Positions 15,932 through 16,366 of a DNA stretch of 16,366 bases are shown here, one piece after another. Positions within the stretch are counted from its first letter, which is position 1, and every line of letters starts with the position of its first letter. This DNA comes from RGIG4140 sp045635565 (lineage in GTDB: Bacteria; Pseudomonadota; Alphaproteobacteria; CAAHEQ01; UBA3637). The DNA is taken from positions 1 through 16,366 of the forward strand of contig JAZTVX010000052.1 in the NCBI GenBank assembly GCA_045635565.1, read 5' to 3'. The notes beneath the pieces were generated by a model, which worked only from the letters and a program-made list of their open reading frames with translations, was not told the DNA's origin and did no database searches. A program made the translations under genes and the position numbers.

Positions 15932-16366
15932 ATGATTTGCAAAGTGCCTTTTTTGAAACAATTTAATGCTAAAACATCAGCCGAGCAAGGTCGTAGTATG
16001 GTTGAAATCTTGGGTGTTTTAGCAATCATGGGGGTCTTATCAGCCGGTGGGATTTATGGGTATTCTTTTGCTATGGATAAATATCGGGCAAACGATATTG
16101 TGTATGAAGTGAACCTGCGTGCGACTGATGTTTGGCATAAATATCAAGAACAACCCTTACCCGAACCCAGTGAAGACGGAACGGATTTTAATGAATTTCC
16201 GGATACAACGGGAACGGGTTATCCGATTTATATGACCTCTCACCCTGATGTTGCTTTTAAAACATATGTTGAAGGTGTTTCTTCCCGTGTGTGTAAAAAT
16301 GTTGTGAACATGAACTTAAACGGTGTTGTAAAAGGCATACAATTTGTACAGGTTGCCCAAGGGGAC
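15932..16366 (+). CDS. Type IV prepilin-like protein, 3' end outside window
   Basis: The frame stays open to the right edge (145 codons). A 20-residue leader ending in AEQG precedes RSMVEILGVLAIMGVLSAGG, a type IV pilin/pseudopilin-like N-terminus with Gly at -1 (G20), Glu at +5 (E25) and a hydrophobic helix to about residue 48. PilD-type peptidase should cut after G20. Residue +1 is Arg, where Phe, Met or Leu is usual. The rest (49-145) is soluble, with one visible Cys at 121 and an acidic, Pro-rich loop around 74-92. Such proteins build pili or type II secretion pseudopili, or act as surface pilin-like proteins. The strong AAGGAGG at 15921-15927 fixes the start. No other pilus assembly gene is in view, so its machine is unknown. 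Expression may depend on the adjacent inverted repeat. Confidence 0.85.
   Translation, partial: MICKVPFLKQFNAKTSAEQGRSMVEILGVLAIMGVLSAGGIYGYSFAMDKYRANDIVYEVNLRATDVWHKYQEQPLPEPSEDGTDFNEFPDTTGTGYPIYMTSHPDVAFKTYVEGVSSRVCKNVVNMNLNGVVKGIQFVQVAQGD

Overview
The window looks like part of the chromosome of an AT-rich Gram-negative bacterium, most likely an uncultured, possibly gut-associated alphaproteobacterium. The main evidence is a DUF2155 protein encoded directly behind MlaD-type MCE proteins, an arrangement I know from Alphaproteobacteria, together with a periplasmic M48-TPR protease and an RND pump. The prepilin-like start with a GRSMVE motif resembles proteins I recall from gut alphaproteobacterial metagenome bins. 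TGA is used as a stop codon. Strong AAGGAG-type ribosome sites precede many genes. I see no tRNA, rRNA, CRISPR array, transposase or integrase.

Layout. 2-1981 (+): the 3' part of a very cysteine-rich, repeat-built protein, closed by a two-way terminator shared with a convergent gene. 3334-2039 (-): exported M48 protease with TPR repeats. 3470-4937 (+): compact operon of two MCE-domain proteins and a DUF2155 protein, divergent from the protease. 4938-5214: two strong terminators around about 175 bp without a gene. 9555-5215 (-): two-gene operon for an RND efflux pump (membrane fusion protein, then permease). 9666-12505 (+): a LOG-family nucleotide-binding protein followed by an NhaP2-type K+/H+ antiporter. 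12648-15544 (+): a second antiporter of the CPA2 family, almost touching a gene for an unrecognised HExxH protein. 15545-15931: gene-free, AT-rich DNA dominated by a large inverted repeat. 15932 to the edge (+): the 5' part of a type IV prepilin-like gene.

Most of the window concerns the cell envelope: lipid transport and outer-membrane quality control (MCE pair, DUF2155, M48-TPR), drug efflux (RND), and cation/proton balance (two antiporters of different families). The two edges carry the least described material: a large CxxC-repeat protein on the left and a pilin-like protein on the right.

The most notable signal is at 15694-15904. Two 50-nt arms match as inverted repeats at 45 of 50 positions, with a core of 35 of 37, around a 111-bp centre. 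Weaker but ungapped similarity continues outward through the prepilin ribosome site and start codon. The left side therefore looks like a decayed, inverted copy of the prepilin gene's promoter and 5' end. The centre holds a promoter-like TTGACA/TAATAT pair pointing away from the prepilin gene. This could be an invertible (phase-variable) switch or the scar of an inverted gene duplication; one sequence cannot separate the two.
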